This document shows positions 46,765 through 54,170 of a stretch of DNA of 54,170 bases, piece by piece (within the stretch, counting starts at the first letter, position 1; the number at the start of each line of letters is the position of its first letter). The notes under the pieces were generated by a model. It was given only the letters and a program-made list of their open reading frames with translations. It searched no databases and was not told the DNA's origin. Both the position numbers and the translations under genes were made by a program. The DNA comes from Alsobacter ponti (GTDB lineage: Bacteria > Pseudomonadota > Alphaproteobacteria > Rhizobiales > Beijerinckiaceae), in NCBI RefSeq assembly GCF_024294805.1, contig NZ_JANCLU010000025.1:1-54170 (forward strand). The letters run 5' to 3'.

Positions 46765-47667
46765 ATGCGTCGTTTCATCGTAGCACCGTCGATGGCCAGG
46801 CTGATCCGCCGGGAAAGGGGGAGCGTCCGCGTCGTCGAAGGCTATTTCCCGACGCAGCAATCGCGCAACTCGCACGTGCGGCTGGAGGGAGACGAAGGCC
46901 AGCTGATCCTCACCGGACAGGACGATGCCGGACAGACCGTCGAGGAAGTCACCGTGGTGCCGCGCAAGCCGGCCGAGGCGCTTCTCGACGTGTGCGCCGG
47001 CCGTCTGGACATCGAGCGCACCTCGCTCGCGGTCGGCGGCAAGGAACTGCGCTTCGAGCGCATCGCCGGCAACGGCCGCAGCATCGACATCGCCAGCGTC
47101 GACGCCGAGGGCGACTTCGTGGCCCCGCCGTGGCTGGGTCGCGAGGTTGGCGCGGAACGCGCCTTCAACAACCGCGCCCTGGCGCTGGAGGGAATCCCGC
47201 CCGTCGAGACGCCGATCTCGGACGCGGCGCTCACGGCGCTGATCGACACACTGGAGAACCGTTTCGGCGCGATGTTCGAGCCCGCGCGTCCCGCCGAGCC
47301 GCAGCGCCGGCCGGTCGAGCCGCAGCAGCGCCAGCCGGAACCGCCGCAGCGCGCGCCCGCGCCGCCGCCGCCTCCCGCCGCCCAGCAGGCCGCCGCCGCC
47401 CAGCGCCCCGCGCCGCCGGTTCGGCAGGACGCGCCCGCCCAGTCGCCGGCCACACCGCGCGAGCCGGCCGCCGCCGCCCGCCGGGCGCCCGAGCCCCAGG
47501 CCGAGACGCCTGCCCAAGCCGAGCCCGCCGCCGCGCAGGACCAGACCCCGTCGAAGCGCATGGAGACCATCATCCAGGGCCTCTCGAAGGTGCTGCGCGA
47601 GCCCGGCCTGCCGGCCGAGGGCGAGGCGATCGTCGAGCTGGACCGCTGGGGCGGCCGCCGCCGCTGA
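46765..47667 (+). CDS. Degenerate CYTH/triphosphate-tunnel-fold protein with Pro/Ala/Gln tail
   Basis: A 300-residue protein. Residues 1-142 follow, almost without gaps, the layout of bacterial CYTH (adenylate cyclase/thiamine triphosphatase) proteins: MRRFIV for ERKFLV, SVRVVEGYF for SVRIxQxYI, HVRL and LILTG for the VRVRL and LTVK strands, ALLDVCAG, IERTSLAVGG, and PPWLGREVGAERAFNNRALA for PxWxGREVTxDxRYSNxxLA. The tunnel residues are gone: no ExExK, no Lys after LT, no IxKxR and no AEVE. It is probably a binding or structural pseudoenzyme. Residues 172-262 are low complexity, and a conserved-looking helix (KRMETIIQGLSKVLREPGL) ends it. AGGGGG precedes the ATG. The family call is from memory of the pattern, not from a search. 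Confidence 0.6.
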   Translation: MRRFIVAPSMARLIRRERGSVRVVEGYFPTQQSRNSHVRLEGDEGQLILTGQDDAGQTVEEVTVVPRKPAEALLDVCAGRLDIERTSLAVGGKELRFERIAGNGRSIDIASVDAEGDFVAPPWLGREVGAERAFNNRALALEGIPPVETPISDAALTALIDTLENRFGAMFEPARPAEPQRRPVEPQQRQPEPPQRAPAPPPPPAAQQAAAAQRPAPPVRQDAPAQSPATPREPAAAARRAPEPQAETPAQAEPAAAQDQTPSKRMETIIQGLSKVLREPGLPAEGEAIVELDRWGGRRR

Positions 47668-47693
47668 GCGCGGCCGACCGGCCCTGAAACAGC

Positions 47694-47726
47694 AAAAGCC
47701 CCCGGCCGAGGCCGGGGGCTTTTTTT
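47694..47726. terminator. Bidirectional terminator between the CYTH-like gene and minE
   Basis: GCCCCCGGCC and GGCCGGGGGC form a strong stem, with AAAA before it and seven T after it. It can therefore end transcripts of both convergent genes, which stop at 47667 and 47749. Confidence 0.9.
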
Positions 47727-47748
47727 GGTCTGCGACGGAGCGGGCCGC

Positions 47749-48066
47749 TCAGGCGACCTTGGCCTTCGGCGTCTCGTCCTCGGCGGCCGTCTCGGCCGGC
47801 TTGTCGCCGGGGCGCGCGCCGCTCGGGGCCGGGATGTCGACCTCCACTTCCAGCGTCGAGAGCGACTGGTTGCGGTCCATCTTCACGCGCACCGCGCCGG
47901 GGTCGATCTGCATGTGCTTGGCGATGACGGCCAGGATCTCCTCGCGCAGCACGGCGACGAGGTCCGATCCGCCCACCACGGCGCGCTCGTGGGCGAGCAG
48001 GATCTGCAGGCGCTCGCGCGCCACCGGCGCGGTGTTGCGCTTCAGGAACAGGCTGAGGATGTTCAT
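47749..48066 (-). CDS. minE: Cell division topological specificity factor MinE
   Basis: A 105-residue protein that triggers MinD ATP hydrolysis and drives pole-to-pole oscillation. The N-terminal amphipathic [14 protein letters not shown], the MinD-binding helix region [12 protein letters not shown] and the topological-specificity domain [15 protein letters not shown] are typical. A Pro/Glu/Lys-rich tail of about 25 residues is added. The start overlaps the minD stop by the ATGA pattern. Confidence 0.95.
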   Translation of the reverse strand: MNILSLFLKRNTAPVARERLQILLAHERAVVGGSDLVAVLREEILAVIAKHMQIDPGAVRVKMDRNQSLSTLEVEVDIPAPSGARPGDKPAETAAEDETPKAKVA

Positions 48067-48881
48067 GCCGCCCTCCGGCCGAAGAGCTTCCCGAACAGGC
48101 CCGCGCGGCGGTCGGCCGGGATGGTGACCACCAGCGTCTCGCCCTGCAGGCGCTTCGCCGCGTCGATATAGGCCCGCGCCGGCGCGCTGGAGATATTGCT
48201 GACCGTCACCGGCTGGCCGATGTTGGAGGCGCGCAGCACTTCCTGGCTCTCGGGGATGATGCCGAGCAGCGGGATCGAGAGGATCTCGAGCACGTCGTCG
48301 ACCTTGAGCATGTCGCCGCGCTCGGCGCGCAGCGGGTCGTAGCGCGTCAGCAGCAGGTGCTTCTCCATGCGCTCGCCGCGCTCGGCCTTCAGCGTCTTGC
48401 TGTCGAGCATGCCGATGATGCGGTCGCTGTCACGCACGGAGGAGACTTCCGGGTTGGTGACAACGACGGCGACGTCGGCGTGGCGCATGGCCAGCTGCGC
48501 GCCGCGCTCGATGCCGGCCGGGCTGTCGCAGATGATCCAGTCGAACTTCTCCTTGAGTTCTTCCATCACCCGGGCGACGCCGTCCTCGGTCAGCGCGTCC
48601 TTGTCGCGCGTCTGCGAGGCGGGCAGCAGGCACAGATTGTCGATGCGCTTGTCGCGGATCAGCGCCTGCGCAAGCTTGGCGTCGCCCTGCACGACGTTGA
48701 TGAGGTCGTAGACCACGCGCCGCTCGGCGCCCATCACGAGGTCGAGGTTGCGCAGGCCGACGTCAAAATCGACGACGACCACGTTCTTGCCCTGCTGGGC
48801 CAGCGCCGCGCCGAGCGCTGCGGTCGAGGTCGTCTTGCCGACCCCTCCCTTACCTGATGTGACGACCAGAACCTTGGCCAT
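48063..48881 (-). CDS. minD: Septum site-determining ATPase MinD
   Basis: A 272-residue membrane-associated ParA-type ATPase that recruits MinC. It has the deviant Walker [24 protein letters not shown] and [12 protein letters not shown]. The C-terminal amphipathic membrane-targeting helix is visible as [11 protein letters not shown]. It lies 22 bases after minC and overlaps minE by four bases. Confidence 0.97.
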   Translation of the reverse strand: MAKVLVVTSGKGGVGKTTSTAALGAALAQQGKNVVVVDFDVGLRNLDLVMGAERRVVYDLINVVQGDAKLAQALIRDKRIDNLCLLPASQTRDKDALTEDGVARVMEELKEKFDWIICDSPAGIERGAQLAMRHADVAVVVTNPEVSSVRDSDRIIGMLDSKTLKAERGERMEKHLLLTRYDPLRAERGDMLKVDDVLEILSIPLLGIIPESQEVLRASNIGQPVTVSNISSAPARAYIDAAKRLQGETLVVTIPADRRAGLFGKLFGRRAA

Positions 48882-48903
48882 TGCCGCCGTCTCCTAAGCT
48901 TTT

Positions 48904-49677
48904 CTAATCAAGGGTTGTTATCTGGATGGCGTCGCCGTCGACCCAGGCCTGGATCGGGCGGAGGCGCAGTGACGACTCCAGGCTGTCGGCGGTCTTGTAG
49001 AGCCCGTCGATGGCCAGCAACTCGGCTTCGAACCTGCGGCAGAAGATCTGGGCCCGGGGGTTGCCCGTGACCCCGGCGATGGCGCGGCCGCGCAGCGCGC
49101 CATAGACGTGGATGGAGCCGCCGGCGACGATCTCCGCGCCGGACGCGACGGAGCCGACGACGGTGACGTCGCCCTCCGGGAACATGATGGTCTGGCCCGA
49201 GCGCACCGGCTCGCGCAGCAGCAGGGAATGCGGCCCCTCCGGCGCGCGCGCCGGCGGCTCCGGGGCGGCGGCGGACGGCGCGGCCTCGGCGGGCTCCGGC
49301 GCGACGACCGTGCGGGCCGCCTCGCGCCGCGCGCGCTGCGCGTCGATCGTCTCCAGCGGACCGGCCGGGCGTCCGCCGGTCAGCGGCGGCGGCAGACCGA
49401 GGCCGAGCCAGTTTGCGTCGACGCCCTCGACGCCCATGATCCGGATGTCGCGGCGATAGAGGTCGGCGACCAGGGCGGCCACGCCGTCACGGTCGATCGG
49501 CAGCGCCGACAGGTCGAGCACGACCGGCCGCGACACGAAGAAGCCCGGGGACTTGTCGCTCCAGGCGTCGAGATCCGCCATCCAGTCGGCCAGCGGCGGC
49601 TCGGGAGCCAGCGCGAGGGCGAGGAATGAACGGCCGCGAAACCGGAGCGCATGGCGGGGACGTTCTGCGATGGACAC
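48904..49677 (-). CDS. minC: Septum site-determining protein MinC
   Basis: A 257-residue inhibitor of FtsZ assembly. The N-terminal FtsZ-binding domain (about 1-105, [14 protein letters not shown] onwards) is followed by a Pro/Ala/Glu-rich linker. The C-terminal beta-helix domain has [40 protein letters not shown] and [19 protein letters not shown]. The start is GTG with GAGGG seven bases upstream. It is the first gene of minCDE, and a CtrA-like motif lies in its upstream region. Confidence 0.95.
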   Translation of the reverse strand: MSIAERPRHALRFRGRSFLALALAPEPPLADWMADLDAWSDKSPGFFVSRPVVLDLSALPIDRDGVAALVADLYRRDIRIMGVEGVDANWLGLGLPPPLTGGRPAGPLETIDAQRARREAARTVVAPEPAEAAPSAAAPEPPARAPEGPHSLLLREPVRSGQTIMFPEGDVTVVGSVASGAEIVAGGSIHVYGALRGRAIAGVTGNPRAQIFCRRFEAELLAIDGLYKTADSLESSLRLRPIQAWVDGDAIQITTLD

Positions 49678-49724
49678 TCGATGACCCTCGATTCCGGAGG
49701 TGCATCGATTAGGCCTGTCTACGG

Positions 49725-49740
49725 TTAACGAGCGGTAAAC
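49725..49740. promoter_or_regulatory. CtrA-like binding site upstream of minC
   Basis: TTAAC, six bases, TAAAC: one mismatch from the alphaproteobacterial CtrA consensus TTAAC-N6-TTAAC (equally TTAA-N7-TTAA). It lies 48 bases before the minC start. A weaker second match, TTAA-N7-TGAA, is at 49792-49806. CtrA control of min genes is known in Brucella and Sinorhizobium. Confidence 0.5.
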
Positions 49741-49888
49741 GAGTGGACGGATTTGACCCGAAATGAACCACGAGCTTGGCCGAGAGCGCCGTTAACAGGT
49801 GGTGAATGCGTTATTTTACAAGATCTTACGGGAAGTCGTGAAAGTTAATGAAAATACGTTGGCCCTGCTCGCAGGCCGCCGGACGATA

Positions 49889-50029
49889 GCGCAAAGGGCG
49901 GGCCCTCGCCCGTCCGTCGCCCGAACCCAAAGGGCGGACGCCTGTCCGCCCGTCCCCGGAACCCCGGAGCGAAAGCGGAGGGGTGTCCGGGGTCCAGCGC
50001 ATGGATGATGCCGCGAAGCGGCGCTTCAT
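49889..50029 (-). repeat. Composite palindromic repeat, copy D
   Basis: A full-length copy on the minus strand with the same module order as copy A: the GAAGCG/CGCTTC palindrome, the CCCCGG/CCGGGG hairpin, a perfect GGGCGGAC/GTCCGCCC hairpin, CCTTTGGG and a further GGGC-rich module. It is about 49.6 kb from the other copies and lies 50 bases after the hydrolase stop codon. Confidence 0.8.
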
Positions 50030-50079
50030 GAAGCGGGCCGGAGGCCCGCATCGAGAAGCCCTTCCGTGGACGCGCCCGC

Positions 50080-50946
50080 CTACCCCCCGAGCGTCTGGCG
50101 GAAGAACTCCACCGTGCGCGACCACGCCAGCGTGGCGGCGTCCTTGTTGTAGCGCTCCTCGCTGGTGTCGTTGTTGAAGGCGTGGTTCACGCCCTCGTAG
50201 ACATAGATCGTGTGCGGCACGTTGGCCGCCTTCAGCGCGGCGTCGTAGCCGGCCATGGTGGCGTTCACGCGCGTGTCGAGGCCGGCATAGTGCAGCATCA
50301 TGCTGGCCTTGATGTTCTTCACCGCGTCGGCCGGCGGCGCGACGCCGTAGAACGACACGCCGGCGTCGAGGCGCGGCTCGCGCGCGGCGATGACGCTGAC
50401 CATGCCGCCGCCCCAGCAGAAGCCGACCGCGCCGACCTTGCCGTTCGAGCCGTTTCGTTTTTCGAGGAAGGTCACGGCGGCGGAGGCCTGCGCCACCACC
50501 TGCTCGCCGGTGATCTTGGCGAACATCGCCCGCGCCGCGTCGGCGTCCTCGGGCGTGCCTCCGAAGGGGGCGAGGAAATCGACGCCGAGCGCCACGAAAC
50601 CGTCGACCGCGAGCCGGCGCGTCACGTCCTCGATATGGGCGTTCAGCCCGCGATTCTCATGGACGACGATGACGGCCCCGACCTTGGACGCGCCCTTGGG
50701 GGCGGCGAGATAGCCGACCAGCTCCGTGTCGCCGATCCGGGTCTTGATTCGCTCGGTCTGGATGCGCGGGTCGGCCTCGGGAACCACCGCCGCGCGGGCG
50801 TAGTTCGGTTCGAGGACCGCCAGGGCGGCGGAGGCGGCGGCCGTCGACCCGGCCATCGCCGTCAGCCGCTCGAGGAAGACGCGCCGGCCCAGCGGCTTGT
50901 GCGTGTATTCGTCATAGAGATCGATGATCGACTGGTGCAGCGCCAT
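50080..50946 (-). CDS. Exported dienelactone hydrolase family protein
   Basis: A 288-residue alpha/beta hydrolase. A twin-arginine-like leader (GRRVFLERLTAMAG, about 20-52, ending NYARA) suggests Tat export. The Cys-Asp-His triad of dienelactone hydrolases is visible: Cys in GFCWGGG, Asp in AGLDTRVN and His in GVNHAFNN. VVHENRGLN forms the oxyanion side. True dienelactone hydrolases act in chloroaromatic breakdown, but exported relatives are common with unknown substrates; no aromatic pathway is nearby. GGAGG precedes the ATG. Confidence 0.85.
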   Translation of the reverse strand: MALHQSIIDLYDEYTHKPLGRRVFLERLTAMAGSTAAASAALAVLEPNYARAAVVPEADPRIQTERIKTRIGDTELVGYLAAPKGASKVGAVIVVHENRGLNAHIEDVTRRLAVDGFVALGVDFLAPFGGTPEDADAARAMFAKITGEQVVAQASAAVTFLEKRNGSNGKVGAVGFCWGGGMVSVIAAREPRLDAGVSFYGVAPPADAVKNIKASMMLHYAGLDTRVNATMAGYDAALKAANVPHTIYVYEGVNHAFNNDTSEERYNKDAATLAWSRTVEFFRQTLGG

Positions 50947-51020
50947 GTGTCCTCCCCTGCGTGCTTCTTGGTTGAGCCGCCAGAATCCGGACCGTGGCGA
51001 ACCGCGTCAAGGCGCGGCGC

Positions 51021-51058
51021 GATCACGCTCACGTGGGCGCGGGCCCACAATTGTGATC
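51021..51058. promoter_or_regulatory. Nested inverted repeat upstream of the sigma factor gene
   Basis: GATCAC (51021-51026) pairs with GTGATC (51053-51058), and inside it GTGGGC (51033-51038) pairs with GCCCAC (51043-51048). CACAATTGTG at 51047-51056 is a perfect palindrome of its own. It lies 53 bases before the sigma factor ATG and 75 bases from the divergent hydrolase gene, so it could serve either as an operator or as an mRNA structure. Confidence 0.45.
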
Positions 51059-51110
51059 CGCGGCCCCGCGGCGGGCGTATCTCGGTCATCTCCAATCAAA
51101 GGAGGCGGTC

Positions 51111-51977
51111 ATGGGTGAGATCGCGGGCGTGCGGCGCAAGTTCGTGAAGGCGGCGATGGACGCCCCCTTCCTGACGCGCGAGGACGAGCACGCGCTGGCG
51201 GTGCGCTGGAAGGACGAGAAGGACGAGGATGCGCTGCATCGCCTCGCCGCCGCCCATATGCGGCTCGTCATCGCCATCGCGGCCCGCTTCCGACACTACG
51301 GCCTGCCGATGGCCGACCTGATCCAGGAAGGCCATGTCGGCCTGCTGGAAGCCGGCGCGCGCTTCGAGCCGGACCGGGAGGTGCGGTTCTCGACCTATGC
51401 GACCTGGTGGATCCGCGCCTCGATCCAGGACTACATCCTGCGCAACTGGTCGATCGTGCGCGGCGGGACCAGCTCGGCGCAGAAGGCGCTGTTCTTCAAC
51501 CTGCGGCGGCTGCGCGCCCGCATGGCGCAGGCCGCCGGCAGCGACGGGCTCGTCGACATCCAGCAGCAGATCGCGACCGCGGTGGGCGTGTCGCGGGCCG
51601 ACGTCGCGGTGATGGAGGCGCGCCTGTCCGGCTCCGACATGTCGCTCAACGCGCCGCTCGGCGACAGCGAGGACTCCAGCGCCCGCATGGACTTCCTCAT
51701 CGACACCGCTCCGCTGCCGGACGAGACGGTCGGCGAGGCCATCGACTCGGAGCGGCGGGTGAAGTGGCTGCGCTCGGCGCTCACCGTGCTGTCGGACCGC
51801 GAGCTGAACATCCTGCGCGCAAGGCGGCTGTCGGAGGATTCGGCGACGCTGGAGTCGCTCGGCGACCGGCTCGGCATCTCCAAGGAGCGCGTCCGCCAGA
51901 TCGAGAGCCGCGCGATGGAGAAGCTCCGCCGCGCCCTGCTGGAGAGCCACCCGAACGTCGGCGCCGCGCTGGCCTGA
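51111..51977 (+). CDS. rpoH: RpoH-family alternative sigma factor
   Basis: A 288-residue sigma-32-like factor. Region 2 has MRLVIAIAARFRHYGLPMADLIQEGHVGLLEA and FSTYATWWIRASIQDYILRNWS. The RpoH box is present as QKALFFNLRR. Region 4 ends with LGDRLGISKERVRQIESRAM. The RpoH box distinguishes it from RpoD and ECF factors. Many members of this order carry two RpoH proteins; the short, divergent sequence suggests an RpoH2-type factor for oxidative or envelope stress, which is inference. AAAGGAGG lies before the ATG. No anti-sigma gene is adjacent. Confidence 0.88.
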   Translation: MGEIAGVRRKFVKAAMDAPFLTREDEHALAVRWKDEKDEDALHRLAAAHMRLVIAIAARFRHYGLPMADLIQEGHVGLLEAGARFEPDREVRFSTYATWWIRASIQDYILRNWSIVRGGTSSAQKALFFNLRRLRARMAQAAGSDGLVDIQQQIATAVGVSRADVAVMEARLSGSDMSLNAPLGDSEDSSARMDFLIDTAPLPDETVGEAIDSERRVKWLRSALTVLSDRELNILRARRLSEDSATLESLGDRLGISKERVRQIESRAMEKLRRALLESHPNVGAALA

Positions 51978-51995
51978 CGGCCCCGCGCCGCCGCC

Positions 51996-53471
51996 TCACT
52001 CCACGACGATCTTGTAGGTTTGCCCGGGACGGATCGCGGCGTTCCGCTCCAGCCCGTTCAGCGCCATGAAGCGCTCGACCGGATGGTCCGGGATCGCCAT
52101 GCGTCCGCCCATCGTCTCCGGCGTGTCGCCCGGCTTGGCGGACGCCAGCGCCACGCGCAGCGGCCGGATCGAGGCGATCTCCTGCGCGGTGAGCGTGCGG
52201 AAGCTGGCGATGCTGCGGCGGAACTGGCGGTCGACCTCCGGCGTGAGCGTGCGGGCCGCCAGGATGAAGCGGTAGACCGCCGCGCCGGAGCGGATGGCGG
52301 CGAGCCGGAAGGTCCAGTCGTCGCCCCGCGCCACTGTGGTGAGCCCGTCCAGCCCCTCGGGCTCCAGCGATTCCGGCGGCGACACCTTGACGCCCTCGAT
52401 CCAGCCGCTCGACAGATAGGCCTCCAGCGTCGTGTCGTCGGGCAGCTTGACGCTGTCGAAGCGCAGCGCCTGCGCGCCGCCCGGCGCGAGGCCGACCACC
52501 GCGACGGCCGAGTTCTCCAGCACGAAGCCGGGCGGAGCCGTGAAGGTGAAGCCCAGATGCGGGTGGAGGAAGCGCGTGCCGCGCACCATGCCCTCGGCCG
52601 GGTCGTCGCCGTAGGTGATGCCGTCGATGGCCGCGAGATAGCGCCCGCGGTCGCTCTCGCCGAGCCCCGGCCCGCCGATGGCCCGCGCCGCCGCCAGCGC
52701 CTGCGCCACGCGCTCCGGCGTCGAGGGATGGGTCGACAGGAAGTTCATGCTCTGCTGCGACGGCTTCTCGCCGAGCAGGGCGGAGCGCATCGCCGCCTGC
52801 CGGCCGAGCGATCCGAGGAAGCGGGCCGCGCCGAACGGGTCGAAGCCCGCCTTGGCCAATGTGCGCACGCCGATCTGGTCGGCTTCCAGCTCCTGGGCGC
52901 GCGAGAAGCTCGCGAGGTTGAACTGGCCGGTCGCCTGCGCGGCCTGCCCGGCCGCGGGATCCTCCAGCACCTCGGCGACGACGCGGCTGACCAGCTCGGC
53001 CCGGCGCTGCAGCTCGGCCCGCGCGACGGCGTGGTTGGCGCTGACATGCGCCACCTCGTGGGCCATGACGGCGGCGATCTCGGAGGTGTCGTTGGCCAGC
53101 GCCAGCAGGCCGCGCGTGACGTAGAGATTGCCGTTGGGTAGCGCGAAAGCGTTGACCGCCGGCGAATTCAGGATGGTGACGCGGTAGGACTGGTCGGGCC
53201 GCTCGCTGGCGGCGGTGAGGCGCGCCATGACGTCGTTGAGCATGCGCTCGGCCTGGCCGTAGCGGTACTCGCCGCCGAACATCGACACCAGGTTGCGGTG
53301 GTCGCGCGAGCCGGGCGTGTCGACGCCCGCGACGCGCGGCGCGCCGGCCGGCGCCTTGCCGCGCAAGGTGCCGACCCCGACATGATCCGACGCGCAGCCG
53401 GCCAGCGCCAGCGCCACGCCGCACGCGGCCAGCAGCCGCCGCAACGGACGCACGGTCGGATCGGGAAACAT
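51996..53471 (-). CDS. M48-family metalloprotease lipoprotein
   Basis: A 491-residue envelope metalloprotease. The N-terminal signal ends LALAGC with the lipidated Cys at residue 26. The zinc motif is HEVAH (138-142) and the third ligand Glu lies in RAQELEADQIG, as in BepA/LoiP-like M48 proteases. After the peptidase domain comes a domain of unknown role (about 280-430), and then a LysM-like end (AKPGDTPETMG, then LRPGQTYKIV in the form IRPGQTYKIV), which could bind peptidoglycan. ATG at 53471 is the only start giving a lipoprotein signal. It converges on the sigma factor gene 18 bases away. Confidence 0.88.
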   Translation of the reverse strand: MFPDPTVRPLRRLLAACGVALALAGCASDHVGVGTLRGKAPAGAPRVAGVDTPGSRDHRNLVSMFGGEYRYGQAERMLNDVMARLTAASERPDQSYRVTILNSPAVNAFALPNGNLYVTRGLLALANDTSEIAAVMAHEVAHVSANHAVARAELQRRAELVSRVVAEVLEDPAAGQAAQATGQFNLASFSRAQELEADQIGVRTLAKAGFDPFGAARFLGSLGRQAAMRSALLGEKPSQQSMNFLSTHPSTPERVAQALAAARAIGGPGLGESDRGRYLAAIDGITYGDDPAEGMVRGTRFLHPHLGFTFTAPPGFVLENSAVAVVGLAPGGAQALRFDSVKLPDDTTLEAYLSSGWIEGVKVSPPESLEPEGLDGLTTVARGDDWTFRLAAIRSGAAVYRFILAARTLTPEVDRQFRRSIASFRTLTAQEIASIRPLRVALASAKPGDTPETMGGRMAIPDHPVERFMALNGLERNAAIRPGQTYKIVVE

Positions 53472-53497
53472 GACGCGAGGCAGTGACACGGGCCGCT

Positions 53498-54170
53498 TCA
53501 GTCCAGACGTTCCAGTTCGTCGGGGCTCGCGATCTCCATCGCGGGCCCCCTTCGGTCCAGGACGACGCCCCGCACGCGGACCCTGCGCCCCTCCAGCGAT
53601 GTCAACCTCATGCCCGATGCCTCGAACCTGCGCAAGGCCGCTCTTGCCACGGATACGCTGAAGGTTTCGCTCCGGATCGCGCCGAAATTGAGGTAAAACC
53701 TTCCGCCCGCCTCGCCGATACTGGCGACGCGGCCCTCCACCACCGTGAAACGTCCGTCGCGGGCGCGCAAGCCACCGGTGTCGCCGGCGGCCCAAAAAAC
53801 GCCGCCCTCGGCCCACGCGCCTCGCCGCGCCCGCCGCGCCTCGGCCTCCAGCGCCAGCAGCGTGGCCCGGCAGGCGGGCGTCAGGTCCCCGGGCCGCACC
53901 GCCGCGCGGCCTTCCGCCACGAGCTCCGCCGAGACCAGCGCCCCACCGGCCACGACGTGCACCGGCCGCCTCTCCCAGCGGTCCGCCGCCGCGCCGGACG
54001 GGACCGCGACCGCCGCGCCGCCGGCGAGCCGCGCCGCCACGTCGGCGACGCCGTCGCCCTCGCCGGCCGGCTGCAGCGGCCAGGCCAGCCCGGCGTGCCG
54101 GGCGCGCGACCCGGCCGGCAGCAGCAGGTCGCCGCGCGCGCCGCCCGCCTCCACCACGCGCACGGGGCCG
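53498..54170 (-). CDS. Thermonuclease-like protein, 5' end outside the window
   Basis: A fragment of at least 221 residues. The frame stays open to the window edge, so the true start lies beyond it; GTG at 54163 is not a credible start. The first part fits the end of a staphylococcal-nuclease-like fold (VHVVAGGALVSAELVAEGRAAV, then LLALEAEARRARRGAWA). An OB-like C-terminal region follows (GRFTVVEGRVASIGEAGG and VRVRGVVLDRRGPAMEI), which is usual in rhizobial thermonuclease-family proteins. The catalytic Arg/Glu residues of the fold would lie mostly upstream and cannot be judged. It precedes the M48 gene by 26 bases. Confidence 0.65.
   Translation of the reverse strand, partial: GPVRVVEAGGARGDLLLPAGSRARHAGLAWPLQPAGEGDGVADVAARLAGGAAVAVPSGAAADRWERRPVHVVAGGALVSAELVAEGRAAVRPGDLTPACRATLLALEAEARRARRGAWAEGGVFWAAGDTGGLRARDGRFTVVEGRVASIGEAGGRFYLNFGAIRSETFSVSVARAALRRFEASGMRLTSLEGRRVRVRGVVLDRRGPAMEIASPDELERLD

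Larger units (their letters stand above)
49678..50079. other. Non-coding region between minC and the hydrolase gene
   Basis: 402 bases without a gene. The part next to minC (49700-49860) is the most AT-rich stretch of the window and holds the minCDE promoter region with CtrA-like motifs and a GANTC site (GATTC at 49690). The part next to the hydrolase gene is repeat copy D. Confidence 0.75.

Overview
The window is a gene-dense, very GC-rich stretch of chromosome from an alphaproteobacterium. It most resembles a Hyphomicrobiales (Rhizobiales) genome of the Methylobacteriaceae/Beijerinckiaceae/Bradyrhizobiaceae kind. The gene content supports this: minCDE is present, an etfBA-hbd cluster sits beside a PduO-type cobalamin adenosyltransferase and a HIG1-type membrane protein, an argH/lptM/lysA/TIGR02302 run is intact, and an rplU-rpmA-GNAT-obgE-proBA-nadD-rsfS-rlmH-envC-ctpA-deacetylase-rppH run follows one strand. 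A second-type RpoH-like sigma factor and a CtrA-like motif in front of minC fit as well. The species is not determined. I see no insertion sequence, prophage, CRISPR array or rRNA. One tRNA-Ser(CGA) is present.

Layout. 1-488 is non-coding and built from three copies of a palindromic repeat whose fourth copy lies at 49.9-50.0 kb. 0.5-6.3 kb holds a YafK-type L,D-transpeptidase lipoprotein, accA, a YqaA/DedA-like membrane protein coupled to dsbB, an amidase and an HNH endonuclease. 6.5-11 kb holds fatty-acid and electron-transfer genes (hbd, etfA, etfB), a cobalamin adenosyltransferase, a PagL-like lipid A deacylase and the HIG1 protein. 11-17 kb has the Gln-rich TIGR02302 membrane protein, lysA, an LptM-like lipoprotein and argH, with a divergent TlpA-like thioredoxin. 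17.7-28.3 kb is a mixed set: FATP-type acyl-CoA synthetase, TusA-like protein, COG0523 metallochaperone with a coupled EamA transporter, a D,D-carboxypeptidase with a histone-like tail, a second EamA transporter, an SCP-x-type thiolase, RecQ and a small secreted protein.

28.3-40.5 kb is one long minus-strand housekeeping series. It begins upstream with rplU-rpmA, passes through obgE-proB-proA-nadD-rsfS-rlmH-envC-ctpA (several joined by ATGA-type overlaps) and ends with the polysaccharide deacetylase and rppH. It joins ribosome assembly, proline and NAD synthesis, and division-septum peptidoglycan control. 40.7-46 kb holds a SulP transporter divergent from a thioredoxin-reductase-like flavoprotein, the tRNA, a coupled PAP2-DedA pair probably acting on undecaprenyl lipids, and a Crp/Fnr regulator.

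46.3-54.2 kb holds a secreted orphan, a divergent 300-residue protein that reads as a CYTH/triphosphate-tunnel fold stripped of its catalytic residues and fused to a Pro/Ala/Gln-rich tail, the minCDE operon, a Tat-type dienelactone hydrolase, the RpoH-like sigma factor, an M48 metalloprotease lipoprotein and the 3' part of a thermonuclease-like gene. The most promising novel elements are the degenerate CYTH protein convergent with minCDE, the composite palindromic repeat family, and the thioredoxin-reductase-like protein with an altered NADPH site.
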